A DNA stretch of 64,000 bases from assembly GCF_015706575.1 (NCBI RefSeq), contig NW_024037059.1, positions 29,956,129-30,020,128 on the forward strand, given 5' to 3'. Shown here one piece after another: positions 1 through 10,141 of the stretch. Origin of the DNA: Patiria miniata (taxonomy: Eukaryota > Echinodermata > Asteroidea > Valvatida > Asterinidae). Each line of letters starts with the position of its first letter. The first letter of the stretch is position 1. The position numbers and the translations under genes were made by a program. The notes below the pieces were generated by a model. That model saw only the letters and a list, made by a program, of their open reading frames with translations, was not told the DNA's origin and did not search any database.

Positions 1-1
1 G

Positions 2-93
2 CGCTCAAGATTCACGTGAGTCCTGAATGCAGACAGGTACTGGAAGAACTTGGAGGATACAATCTAGTAGAGAGAGGACTCATTGCCATGAAG
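2..93 (+). CDS. Receptor guanylate cyclase, penultimate exon (copy 0)
   Basis: This exon encodes about 30 residues of the C-terminal part of a class III guanylate cyclase domain (LKIHVSPEC ... GGYNLVERG ... AMK). It matches the segment of animal natriuretic-peptide-type receptor cyclases that follows the MESNG motif. The enzyme makes cGMP from GTP on the cytoplasmic side of the plasma membrane. Base 1 is the last G of the acceptor, as the identical context at 61501 shows (..aacag before the exon). The exon ends in phase 0 at a good donor (AAG/gtatgg). The phase-compatible next exon on this strand is at 41038, so the intron is about 41 kb and contains all four TRIM genes. Upstream exons lie outside the window. 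No defect is visible in this exon. Confidence 0.85.
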
Positions 94-133
94 GTATGGC
101 AGTTATTTTCATTGCATAGATCCTTTCTTAGGG

Positions 134-614
134 TCGTTCAATTAGCTCACCCGGGTCGACTCAGGTTAGCCCCGTGTCGTTCGATTAGCTCTGACGTCAT
201 TCTCGGGGCTCACCCGGGTCAGCCACCACAGACCCTGCTCATGGAGCGGAGTCACTGGTGGAAGTATTTTGTTCATTCCAAGAAATGCACAAACAGGGTG
301 GCCAGACAGCAAAAAGGATCAAGTGGACCCAAAAATCAACTTTATTTGAAGCCTAAACATAATTATTTATTGATCTCATTGCGACTTTAGATGCTACAAT
401 TTTAGCCCGGCATTTTTAATTATTTCGAATGATGGAAAAGCAGAAAATTTGAAAATAAGACTCAGTTCGAAAAGGGCATTTTGTCAGTGGCTACGGCCGC
501 GGCTACGGACGTCATGTGAGGCTCTCGATGGCCTGGGTTTGAGCGATTCATGAGCACAGCTCTCTTGGCTAACCCGTCTGCCTTTAGCCGAGTCGATCCG
601 GGTGAGCTACTCGA
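134..614. mobile_element. Inverted-repeat MITE with AGCTCACCCGG ends
   Basis: The left end (TTAGCTCACCCGGGTCGACT) is the approximate reverse complement of the right end (CCGAGTCGATCCGGGTGAGC, 588-607). No transposase frame is present. A second copy, interrupted by another element, lies at 61634-62747. The exact target duplication is unclear. Confidence 0.6.
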
Positions 615-681
615 ACATACTCCATATTTGAATGACAAACAAAAATTGTTTGAATCCCCAAACTTGAAGATATTATACAAG

Positions 682-776
682 TATTGACTATTTTGGTTGG
701 TGTGGTAAAACTAGCCTCCTGAGATGATCCAAGGGAGGCCAGTTTTACTACACTACAAGTTAAAAGCAGTCAATAT
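682..776. repeat. Short inverted-repeat element (TGTGGTAAAACTAGCCTCC)
   Basis: Arms at 701-719 and 734-752 are complementary with two mismatches, and flanking bases (TATTGACT ... AGTCAATA) also pair. Longer versions occur at about 18310-18425, 33213-33325 and 62820-62960. It belongs to the stretch that separates TRIM units. Confidence 0.6.
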
Positions 777-1367
777 TTGTTTTATAACGCCCCACCCAAA
801 CATTCTGCTTATTTTTGAGAGATGACTGATTAATTTAACCGAGATCCCATAAAAGTATTTTTTAATTTCTGTTTGAAAGTGATTGAAAATTTCCTCGCAC
901 TTTTCCAAATTAACCCTTCATGAAATGTTAGAACCTAACTTTGAAACATGTGGGAACAAAACGCACAACATGCAAAACACTGCTGATGTTATGTTGGTTG
1001 CTACGTGCATAGAACTTTGTCAGCCTTGAATAGTCTTTTTAGTGGTTGTATTGGCTTTTGGGCTGTGTGTTACGGAGGAAGAAATGTCCCACTAAGAAAA
1101 CAACTGGTTGAAATGATTAGGTTGCGATTTACTTTTAGAAACTGGGACAAAACAAATAGAAAATCAAAGAAACAAAATTAACTTCTCAAAAATGTAATTT
1201 AGTCTTATTAAAAAATATCCTTCACATGCAAAAAAAAACAATTTAAATCCTGAATTAACGAACTAGTTTAAAAGAAATCTCAATCTGGATCACACAACGA
1301 ATTAAAAACTCAAAAAGGAATTTGTCAAGGTGTTAAATTAATAATTGGATTAAATTTTAGGAGAATA
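777..1367. other. Intron, no gene seen
   Basis: AT-rich intronic DNA shared with the connectors between TRIM units (for example the TTTTAGAAACTGGGACAAA block also at 18653, 24905, 34577 and 63305). No coding signal is seen. Confidence 0.7.
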
Positions 1368-1745
1368 TTAGGCCAAAAAAAAAAAGGCTCCGGTTTCTGG
1401 TAGGGAGCTTGCCCAAAAAGTGGTGCGGCGACGCGGCTTTTTTTATTTTTTACCTGTTTTTTTTGCTTCAAATGTCGGCTGGTGACTGCAAATGGTGCCC
1501 GACTAAACTTAGTGCAAAAATTATGGGAGACCAGAGAGGCCACATAAAGCTTATTCTCGATCATAACCCCATCTAAAAACACGTTAAAATTGTGCAGCAG
1601 CAGGATTCCAGTCAAACCAGTGAGTTTGGCGGTTTTGAGACATCATCTTTCATTGGAAAAAAAAAACGTTTTCATTTTGCCGACGCGCATGGCTATGGCG
1701 ACGGGCGCGCAAACCAGAAACCGGAGACTTTTTTTTTTGGCCTAA
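1368..1745. mobile_element. MITE with GGCCAAAA ends
   Basis: The ends read TTAGGCCAAAAAAA and TTTTTTTGGCCTAA. Just inside them the inverted pair CTCCGGTTTCTGGT / ACCAGAAACCGGAG is perfect. The paralogous site near 63540 (GAGAATATTAACAAC) lacks it, so it inserted after the large duplication, at a TA-containing site. A relative is at 49633-50016. Confidence 0.8.
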
Positions 1746-1854
1746 ACAACTAAGGTATTAAAAAAATGGATTGACAGAAAAAAATTTAACCAAGGGGAAA
1801 AAAGCCAATGTCATACATAACTGTTCCAGTACCAATGATACAAACGCTTTTGAT

Positions 1855-2244
1855 CAGTATTGTAGTTGAGTACTTTTTTCCAAGTACCGAGTACTGCCCA
1901 GTCCTTAAGTTACTGAGTACAAGTACTTTTTCTTCTGAGTACAAGTTCAGGTCTCCGAGTACGAGTATTTGTACTTGTATTCCAAGTACGAGTACGACAA
2001 ATGGTTCATTGTGCATAAATGTCCCAGGCCCAGTCAGACCAATATACAGACCCACTCACGCCTAGCTGTTAAATGTGTTTGTCTGGACGTACACAGAAAA
2101 AAATCAGCAAAATTGGATGTCTCTGCAAGTAAATCAACCATTTCCAACTGAAAATATCGATAATAAAATAAGGCCGTGGTAAGTCAATCTATACAATTTT
2201 TTTTTTTTGAGAACTGCTATTTGAGTAGGAGTACTACAACACTG
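1855..2244. mobile_element. hAT-type element with GAGTAC array
   Basis: The ends are CAGTATTGTAG and CTACAACACTG. Flanking 8-mers cttttgat (1847-1854) and ctcttgat (2245-2252) match at 7 of 8 positions, the target-duplication size of hAT elements. Much of the interior is degenerate GAGTAC/GTACTTGTAC repeats. It interrupts the DNA that in TRIM unit C runs unbroken near 25925. Confidence 0.75.
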
Positions 2245-2816
2245 CTCTTGATTCAAGTTCAGAGTTCAAACATGCAGTCTGTCCGCGTTAACTACGGAAG
2301 CACAAAATGGACATTGCACAAATGATTTGTGTGATAGGTTGACGGTTTGTGACCCAAGGAGTTAACAAAACATGCAAAATGTACAAAGCTTTGAATTGAA
2401 TATTTACATAGTCACATGCCACTTGTGTTTCATATACAATTTACTTCTAAAAAGCGAATATTGGCAAAATACAGTTCATTAAGATTTGTAAATCTTAAAT
2501 GTCTTAAAAGACATTTTATATTAGATTTAAGACATTTCATATTACCTAACATGAAAGTTATGGACTTATTTTTATTGTTAATAACATTACCTTACAGTGA
2601 CGACCTTATTTTACAACATTGCAGTAGTAACTAGCATTTAGTGAATTGAATGCTGAATGTTAAGAATTTACAGTGCCTTCGATCTTAGAATAGTTTGTCA
2701 GCAAAAACTGTTATACGGTTCAAGAATCATTCAATGCTTTTTCTCTTCTCCACTGTTAATAACTAGATTTCTCTTTCCAGCTTTAGTACTGGAGAATACA
2801 CCATAGACTCACACAT
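2245..2816. other. TRIM unit A, 3'-side flank
   Basis: Aligns with 25930-26440 and 35050-35565 in the other TRIM units. No gene is recognised. The small open frame at 2416-2634 is not kept open in the other copies. Confidence 0.6.
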
Positions 2817-2817
2817 T

Positions 2818-2907
2818 TGTGGGGACCGAAAACGCTGTGGGGACAGCAGAAAGTCCCTATAACTCAGTCCTAATTTGCCTAACAATAAAAAACTTCCCCA
2901 TAACGTG
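2818..2907. repeat. Short dispersed repeat (GGGGACCGAAAACGC)
   Basis: A segment of about 90 bp also found at 26446-26530 and 35567-35657 in the same orientation, and inverted at about 33790-33880 inside another insertion. The inverted copy shows that it moves independently of the TRIM unit. Confidence 0.6.
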
Positions 2908-2916
2908 ATATAGGCC

Positions 2917-3435
2917 CAAAGCCGTATCCAGTGGGGGGGGGGGGGGGCACTTTGCCCCTCCTGGCGGATTTATTTGACAATTTTTTTTGTCAGCAATGAT
3001 TTGAAGTGTTTATAGAGTTCTTCTGAAATCAATCCCACCAAAAAAACCCCGCTCAACAACCATTACAATGCGCCGTGAAATTGTCCATATAATAATATAC
3101 ATGTAGTATACATAATAATGGTAAGTTTTGAAGAGCGCCCCCATTTGGAAGATGCTATAGGCCCAGTGGCGTATCCAGTGGGGTGGCAGGAGGGGCACTT
3201 TGCCCCTCCTGGCGGATTTTTTTGACAATTTTTTTTGTCAGCAATGATTTGAAGTGTTTATAGAGTTATTCTGACATCAATCCCACCAGAGAAAAGCCAC
3301 TCAACAACCGCCCCCCCCCCCCCCCCCCACTTTTTTATTTTACGGAGGGCAAGTGTCCGGAGATAAAAAACATGTCTACATTTCGGCGCGGATGTGCGGT
3401 TGCCCCACTGACATCAAAAGCTGGATACGCTGCTG
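2917..3435. mobile_element. hAT-type MITE, partly duplicated inside
   Basis: The ends CAAAGCCGTATCCAG and CTGGATACGCTGCTG are flanked by a perfect 8 bp duplication, tataggcc (2909-2916 and 3436-3443). The matching site near 35657 lacks it. The left 140 bp recurs inside from about 3168 (CAGTGGCGTATCCAGTGGGG), so one copy inserted into, or tandemly extended, another. G and C homopolymers occur at 2932-2947 and 3311-3328. Confidence 0.8.
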
Positions 3436-3443
3436 TATAGGCC

Positions 3444-5371
3444 TACGCACATGCCGAAATACATTGAGGGAGATTAACTGATAACACACCAACGTTACCA
3501 GTTAATTCGATTTCGAACGGGTTTTACAATCTGGGTAAATATTATAATTTTAGGAATGTAGCAGATCTCATGTAATGTTCTGCAGGGCCTTCAATACAAT
3601 AAGTAAATTGTCATCCTCCATACAAATGACCAGCATTGAAATACGCGCTGTATTACACACACAGATGGGTATAGGCTAATGCATACATCCTCTTCTTACT
3701 GAAACCACAACTCCTGAAAGTAACGGGTACTGAACATAGGAACTGTACCCCATGTAAATTTAGTATGTCTGCTTGCTGTAGAAACCAAATATTTACGATT
3801 GATTGTGGAAACATTTTATGTAGGTACCCATCAAATTAAAAAAGCGACAACTTTTGCACTTCAGCACACTGACTCTGTCCGACATCCATTTACAATACAT
3901 GCTTTTGAGGCGGCCGAGTCGCTCCGCCCAATGGCCTCCGGGGTGGTCTGTTTGCCTGTCACTCAAGAAGTTTATTCATAAAGTAACTGCACAGCTAGTT
4001 GCTGTCAACTTTAGTGAATATTGAAACCAATTTTGAATGAAATTCACATAAATTTACTGTATGTACCTATGCAATATTCATCAACCATTAATTACTCTGA
4101 ACGGTTGATCGACTGTATAATTGACTTATCGCCGTCTGCGAGTTAGCCACACTCCTAAGACAACCCTATGGAATTCGTTCCGCGTCCTTTTGTATGTCAT
4201 GTAATTGGACAACATTTCACAAGCTGCGTTGACGTAATGCTAACACGATTCTACTCCGATAGGTCAATCGACCGATGACCCGTAGACTTGGTGCCAAGTC
4301 GGTAATTGTTTTGTGAATGGTAATACTGGCTCCACGCACGCAAAATATATATCGCTGCATGCAATGCGGTAGTCTGGTTCCCAGACCAAAGATGCTGACT
4401 ATTGATGTTTAATTACCGACTTGGCGAATACGTTTTATGTGAGTATTTTGAATCCCTAGCGAATTCTATGCGAGCAGTCTGATTGGTTCAAATTCCATAG
4501 TGTGTTCTAGGCCCCCCTACGGAGCATCATTCCAATATCTTCGAGGGTTTGCACTTTGTATTGTTTAACATTACAAAAATCATTATAGGGCATGCACGAT
4601 TCAATATCACAATCATACATTTTATTTCAATACACAATTGACCTAGCTGATGTATTGGTCGTTAAAACGTCGCCAGATCTGCAAACATGCCCCCTACGTA
4701 TTGAGAAAAACTACCCATGCAACGGAATGAATGAATCCTCATTTGCATAGCGGTGCGGGATTGGATCTCATCGCAAAATTGCACTGCATATGTATTGCGC
4801 TGCACACATATATGAATAACGGTGCAAGAACGTAATCGTCAAGTCGTTAGATATGTCGCAACCACAACTTGTATCATGGAGCTAATGAACCCGACAGACA
4901 TGATAAACGCAACCCACCGGTCGATTACGTACTCTTATACCAGCCGTGCTGATGGAGTTCGACTAAAGTTCAGGGACAAAATACAACTATCTAACGACTT
5001 GTCATCGAGTCTAGATGACCCGTTGCTTGTGTGTGCGCGACGTGCTCACGCGTGCAACTCGCCGTGCGTGTGCAGCTAGCTCTTCAGGCACAGTATTGCA
5101 TGCTGATTGGCTAATAATGTCATTTGTTTACTGTGTATGCATGCGGTTAAATCAGGTCATCGCATGATTGCTAAATAATTATTCATAACTTCCGAGACCA
5201 CTGCGCACTGTAATTGGCTGTATGTAAATGAAGTGATTGTATCATAGCTCATTTAAGTAAGTCACTAAGCCTGTGCATACTAATTGTAATGTGTAAGGCA
5301 AATCATTGGATGTAGGTTGGCCCTTTTTCAAGTACAGCGGTGAGTTTTTCGGAGGGGCAAAATCAAGCAAA
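3444..5371. other. 3' flank of TRIM A with a private insertion
   Basis: 3444-4110 and 5020-5371 align with the downstream flanks of TRIM C and D. The stretch of about 900 bp between them is absent from C and D. It contains the pair AATTACCGACTTGGC (4410-4424) / CCAAGTCGGTAATT (4295-4308), so it may be another inserted element. The 85-codon frame at 4822-5079 resembles no protein I know. Confidence 0.5.
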
Positions 5372-7294
5372 TCACATCCGCTCAAAGATCTTAACGGAGT
5401 ATACGTCAGCGACAATTACGTCGCCAGTGGGTGTGAATGCCATTCCTAACGGATTGTGCATCCTTTGAGCTACTGTTGCTACGAATGTACCATTTGAATC
5501 GTAACGTTGCACTTCAGTACCTCCCCTTTTGCCAGAATGAACAGTGACATAGATGGTCTCATCATCATTGGACAGGACTCCAGCTGGCTTAGCAGCTTTG
5601 CCATTCATTAATGTCTTGACACTGAACATCTCTTTACCTTTAAAGTCAACGCACTGCAAACTTTGGTCCCAAAAGTTTGTGAAGACTAAACAGCCAAAAT
5701 TGCTTATTGCCGAGAAAATCATAACCATGCTATTTGAGATGCTTGCAATCAACGATCCGTCCAAGTTGTGGACACTGATGACCTTTCTCCCCCTGTCAGC
5801 GACTGCTACTCGTTGACTGTCAACAGCAACAGCAGCGAGGTCACTCTTAGATCGCCCATTGACATCATCAGCCGAAGGTGTAAACTCACGAACAAAGTAA
5901 AACTCAGTGTCAAAAACCTTCACTTTCTTTTTGTCCGTGACAAAAAGCAGATCATCATGGGTCACAGCAATGCACACAGGAGCTTCCAACTGATGTCGAA
6001 GATCTCCTTTAGCAACCGATGTTTTATATCGACCAGTTGAGCTAAACAACGATAACCGTTCCAAATCTGTGTCAGTTACTACGATGTCCCCGTTTCCGAA
6101 ACATGCAACAGCCGTGGCGAATTGAAATTCCCCGTCACCGGTACCTTGTCTGCCGAACTCTTCCTTTAACTGCCATTTCTCGCTGACACAAACCTCCCCA
6201 AGATCTGCATCACTCACAACGTCGTGACATCTGACACCGATGAATGACGGACCATGATTCGCCGGTTCAAACTTGAGCTCCTTCTGGTATTCCAAGTTGT
6301 GCATCACCTTCGGCTTGAACTCCAAAAGCTCGAAATCATCGGCTTGACTCATCAAGTCATTTACTGCCGCGATGGTCTGATCTGCACGTTCCATCTGTTC
6401 ATGGTTGTGCGTGAGCGCCTTTTCGTACTCACTGTCTCTCTCCTGACCGATTTCGTTGACCTTGTCGGTGAGAAGCTTTGCTTTGTTTCTGATTTTAGTG
6501 ATCTCTGCCTCCGCTTTTGCATCAATATCACTACGAGCCTGAGCCACTTTCTTTTGCAATCTTTTTCGTGCATGTTCGATTGACTTTTCAGTAGATTTGA
6601 AGTGCTGCCTGCTCTTCTCGAACTTCTGCAGTATGTTACCGACCTCACTGCGGAAGGACCTGATCAGGTCATCAATCTTTAGGAAATTGTGCTCTGCCGA
6701 CCGATGATCTAATGCGGCACACATTGAGCAGATCAAGGTGTCGCAGGTGTCACAGTAGAAACACAGAGGATGGTCATGGTGGATCGTACACATTCGGGTG
6801 ATGGGTTTGCTATGTTCTGCTGGAGGCATCTTTGATTCCTGCCAATCTCCCAATGAAATGATTTGATGCTCTTTGGTGTGCTTGAGCCTCCCATGGGCTT
6901 TCCAGCATTCCTGGCAGAGGTTATCACTACAGTCAAGACACCTCCAAGTGGCTTCCTTGCCTTCTCCACAGTCACATGTGGTGGTAGGTGCCGAGGATTC
7001 TCCTAATACCGCCTCCTGTTGTTTGACCTCATCAACAAGAGAACTAAGAAAGAAAGACGAAGATAGACTCTGCAATCCTCCATCGGGAACTTGTGTTCCT
7101 CTCCTGCAGATGGGACATGTTATCTTCTCTGCCTCTGGCTTCTGTTTGCTCATCATCTCTTCCAGACAGTTCAGGCAAAAGCTGTGCAGACAGTCCAGCA
7201 TCTTGGGATCCTTGAAAAGACAGCAACAGATCGGACATTCCAGATGTCCGTGGCTGATCTTGTCCAAGACAGTTTTGGCTGCTGCCTCCGCCAT
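5372..7294 (-). CDS. TRIM-NHL E3 ubiquitin ligase-like protein A
   Basis: An uninterrupted 640-residue frame. A C3HC4 RING uses C20, C23, C35, H37, C40, C43, C60 and C63. It is followed by B-box-like zinc modules at about 107-143 and 169-202, a charged coiled coil at about 205-325, and from about 370 a six-bladed propeller-type region with NHL-like repeats (GNGDIVVTD, TPTGDVIVAD). This is the layout of TRIM2/3/32/56/71-like ubiquitin ligases: the RING recruits an E2, the coiled coil dimerises, and the propeller binds protein or RNA. The target cannot be read from the sequence. The ATG follows a conserved acceptor by 14 bases. It lies antisense inside the cyclase intron. A TRIM56-like innate-immune role is possible but is only inference. 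Confidence 0.9.
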   Translation of the reverse strand: MAEAAAKTVLDKISHGHLECPICCCLFKDPKMLDCLHSFCLNCLEEMMSKQKPEAEKITCPICRRGTQVPDGGLQSLSSSFFLSSLVDEVKQQEAVLGESSAPTTTCDCGEGKEATWRCLDCSDNLCQECWKAHGRLKHTKEHQIISLGDWQESKMPPAEHSKPITRMCTIHHDHPLCFYCDTCDTLICSMCAALDHRSAEHNFLKIDDLIRSFRSEVGNILQKFEKSRQHFKSTEKSIEHARKRLQKKVAQARSDIDAKAEAEITKIRNKAKLLTDKVNEIGQERDSEYEKALTHNHEQMERADQTIAAVNDLMSQADDFELLEFKPKVMHNLEYQKELKFEPANHGPSFIGVRCHDVVSDADLGEVCVSEKWQLKEEFGRQGTGDGEFQFATAVACFGNGDIVVTDTDLERLSLFSSTGRYKTSVAKGDLRHQLEAPVCIAVTHDDLLFVTDKKKVKVFDTEFYFVREFTPSADDVNGRSKSDLAAVAVDSQRVAVADRGRKVISVHNLDGSLIASISNSMVMIFSAISNFGCLVFTNFWDQSLQCVDFKGKEMFSVKTLMNGKAAKPAGVLSNDDETIYVTVHSGKRGGTEVQRYDSNGTFVATVAQRMHNPLGMAFTPTGDVIVADVYSVKIFERM

Positions 7295-7308
7295 ATTTCA
7301 GATGTGAC

Positions 7309-7328
7309 CTAATCAAAACAGAACAAAA
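7309..7328 (-). promoter_or_regulatory. Splice acceptor before TRIM A start
   Basis: Read on the - strand, TTCTGTTTTGATTAG is followed by GTCACATCTG and then the ATG. The same acceptor occurs before TRIM B (21781), C (29525) and D (38576). This suggests that the coding exon is joined to an upstream non-coding exon. Confidence 0.5.
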
Positions 7329-7379
7329 CATGTACGTGTCTGAAAAAGTTCAAATTATAACAAACAGGTGATTGCCCCA

Positions 7380-7838
7380 TATGGCTTTGCATCGGAACCG
7401 GGGACCCGAGTACCCGACCGTTAATGTCAGGAACCAGTTCCAGATTATGGAATCGAGTTCCCGTAACCAACTTTGCAAATTACTTAACTTCTCAGACAAT
7501 GAAAAAGAAATGTTTCCAATGTCAGTGAGAACATTTCAAAATGAAAAACAGGATACATGGAAAACCAAAACCAAATTCACATTTTATGATGCTTGCAAAA
7601 GTTGCAGTTTTCACCACATATCTAAAGAGCCCACTGTATACACCCTATCTAGCCGTATTGCAGCACCGATGTGGTAGTATTATTATGTGGACCTTTATGA
7701 ACAATCTGAACATCAGCAACTTCCGGGATTTGAATTTTGGTTTGGGTTTCTTTAACAGGTACCCATATTTTTTTTTTAATATTAAAGGTACCTGTATTTT
7801 TTTCAATAGGGTACCCGGTTCCTGTACTACCCGTAAGC
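7380..7838. mobile_element. GGTACCC-rich MITE upstream of TRIM A
   Basis: Starts near GGCTTTGCATCGGAACC and ends in GGGTACCCGGTTCCTGTACT; the right terminus is truncated compared with unit D. Equivalent copies sit at the same position upstream of TRIM B, C and D, so it was in the unit before the TRIM gene multiplied. Confidence 0.6.
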
Positions 7839-8244
7839 CTGGGATACATTTGCAGTGTTGTAACCAAGTCATTTTTTCCCAAGTCAAGTCAAGTCACAAG
7901 TCAAATTTTTTTTAAGTCAAGTCAAGTCTCAAGTCAAATTTTTCCAAGTCAAGTCTCGTCTCAAGTCAAATTTTTACAAGTTTCAAGTCTCTCTCCTGAA
8001 GACGGTCAGAGCATACTGACCGGAACGTCGAGTTTATACCTCTGGTTCTTTTCAGAACCATTCTCTTAGTTGAGAAATTATTCGCACATGGTGTTTCCGC
8101 AAACCTTTCATTATTTAGTATCTCCACCATGCAAAGCCTCTAATCTTACTTAAGTTTCAAGTCAATTTTTTTTTCAATTATAGCACCAACTAGCCAAATT
8201 TTCATGTCAAAACTCAAGTCCCGAGTCAATTTCCGAGTCAATTA

Positions 8245-8727
8245 CACAGTTATGTATATCAGAATTCAAATGACACAATGTACCATTTCTCCATTATTCT
8301 TTATTGACACCGTTCTGCAAAATACTCGCCCCGCTTCTTTGAAGACGATTCAAAATCTTTGAAACCGAAGGTCACCACCTTCGGAAGCGAACTTGTTGGG
8401 GCAGACATGTTGACGCACGAAGCCTAGCCATGCGGTAACGTACGTATGTACATGAACATGTACGTTTGAGGCATTAGTTTGCTCTAACGGTAGCATGGTT
8501 CCCATCTGAATAGTCGCTAACATGCAGTGTAGGGCGGCAAGATGTACGGGAACCAGTTTACATGTGCAAGTGCCGAAGTGTTCATTTATGGTAGGAGAAT
8601 TTAAGTACAGTTTTCATACTTATAAAACATTCTTTTTCCATACACATTTTTTGTTGAGCAAAATGTCTTTAGAGAATTCATTATCAGTTTTTAAATTCTT
8701 TTGAAAAAATAATGTTTTATGAAGGAG
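8245..8727. other. Interior of the AAGTC element, no gene seen
   Basis: No coding signal. A small hairpin with an 8 bp stem (CCGAAGGT / ACCTTCGG) is at about 8367-8386. Confidence 0.5.
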
Positions 8728-9011
8728 TTAAAGGGAAAATACAACATTTGCAAACATCAAAAAATAAAACTACCAAATCATTTTGAAATACCTTGCTGGA
8801 CTGTTAGTGAATGACAGTGTAAAGCATCCTGTAAAATCATGGCACCTTGTATACTGTCATTTTCAAGAAAAGTGGTATTTTTTTATCAATTTCCAACGCT
8901 GATCGGCCGATCAGCGTTGGAAACAACTGGCTTTTTTTTCAAATACTGGCCCCAGTTGACCATCGCACTTGTTTGCAATCGATTACACACCTATGAAGGG
9001 GTACAAGCCAG

Positions 9012-9397
9012 CAGTGGCGTCGCTAAGGGGGGGCCAGAGGGGGCACGTGCCCCCCCTGGAAAACCTAGTGCCCCCCCCCCCCCCCCCCCGAGTGCCCCCC
9101 CATCTGAGATTTGGGTTGGTAAAAAAATATATATATATTTTGTTATATTCAACTCCCATCATCTGAGTTGGTTAAATAGCAATTTCTGGAGATATCTTCA
9201 GATCGAATTTAGCATCAAATGTGGCACCATTTTGCATCTAGCCCATCCTCCGTATGCGAAAATTTTCGCACCCCCTCCCCTTAGACCCCTCCCCAGGACG
9301 GCGATCCGTATCCACCTAAGTGCCCCCCCCCATCAAATGCTGGTGCCCCCCTGTGCCCCCCCCCCCCCCCAGACTGAGAAGTCTGGTGGCGCCACTG
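9012..9397. mobile_element. hAT-type MITE (CAGTGGCG ends), copy 1
   Basis: The ends CAGTGGCGTCGC and GGTGGCGCCACTG are flanked by a perfect 8 bp duplication caagccag (9004-9011, 9398-9405). The C-rich interior yields only proline-run shadow frames. The second copy, inverted, is at 14975-15359. Confidence 0.9.
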
Positions 9398-9563
9398 CAA
9401 GCCAGCTAGACTGGTTCCCTGACCTTACAATTCCCCAATATATGTAAACTGCTCTGTTTCTTCTTAAATGGAGTCAGGGAACCAGACTACAGGGAAATGA
9501 TTGTTTTTCTTGGTTTTTATAGCCTTTTCGAACCCAAAACCTCAAAAAAGTCAGTGTAACTAT

Positions 9564-10068
9564 TGTGGGTTTTGATTGTTATTTGGCAAAGTCAACTCAC
9601 CTAATGACTAATGTCTGCGCCCGTCAGTAGAACCTGGGCCTGCTGCGTGGTGTAGTCCGATGGTGGTGCACCGCGACTATGTCGGAACGGCCCGTCGGAT
9701 TACATACGACATGTACGATCCGTCGAACAACAGTTCGGCTTTATTCCCAGTGAAAAGGGGAATACTAACGTTCACAAAGACTGACAGTTATTTACATCAG
9801 ACGAAGACGAAATAGACGATGATATTTACGAATGACGATGACGAAAATGTACACAGAGGAAAATGATGAAAGCGGATGAAAACTTGATGAACGCGAAATA
9901 GTAACTTGACTGAACAGTGATAAGAAAACAAGATGGCGAATATTTACATATGCGTTTGTTAGTTAGAGTTTTCATGTCTCCAAGTGCAACGCACTTTGAC
10001 CTTTGGCCACAGCAAAGGTATGGGCGGCCAAATGGACAAAATTAGTAAGTGTTTTACGTGTCGCTACA
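9564..10068 (-). repeat. LTR (3' LTR in element orientation)
   Basis: Starts TGTAGCGACACG and ends AAAACCCACA when read in element sense. It is nearly identical to 14216-14719. Confidence 0.92.
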
Positions 10069-10141
10069 GTAGCTCCCCCGTAGATCGTGAGCTAACAAAA
10101 CGATCGATGAAAAGGCTGTGTCTCTCCAAGTAGCACAAACT

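Larger units (their letters stand above)
1..2244. repeat. Segmental duplication, left copy (partner 61501-64000)
   Basis: The exon, its downstream intron, the inverted-repeat elements and the GAGTAC array recur in the same order from 61501 to the window end. The copies differ by scattered substitutions and by at least two element insertions: 1368-1745 occurs only here and 61959-62610 only there. They are therefore not identical reads placed twice. Confidence 0.85.

Noticed and set aside
1808-2065. Ser/Thr/Tyr-rich frames in the GAGTAC arrays (also 31246-31464, 31536-31801 and 63604-63858)
   Set aside because: Repeat translations on both strands; the DNA is a transposon array.
4822-5079. 85-codon frame downstream of TRIM A
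   Set aside because: Present only in unit A, partly inside the private insertion, and without recognisable similarity.
6254-6583. Open frames opposite the TRIM genes (also 7091-7312, 20699-21058, 28443-28802 and 37494-37952)
   Set aside because: They mirror the TRIM coding strand, recur only because the TRIM genes do, and resemble no protein.
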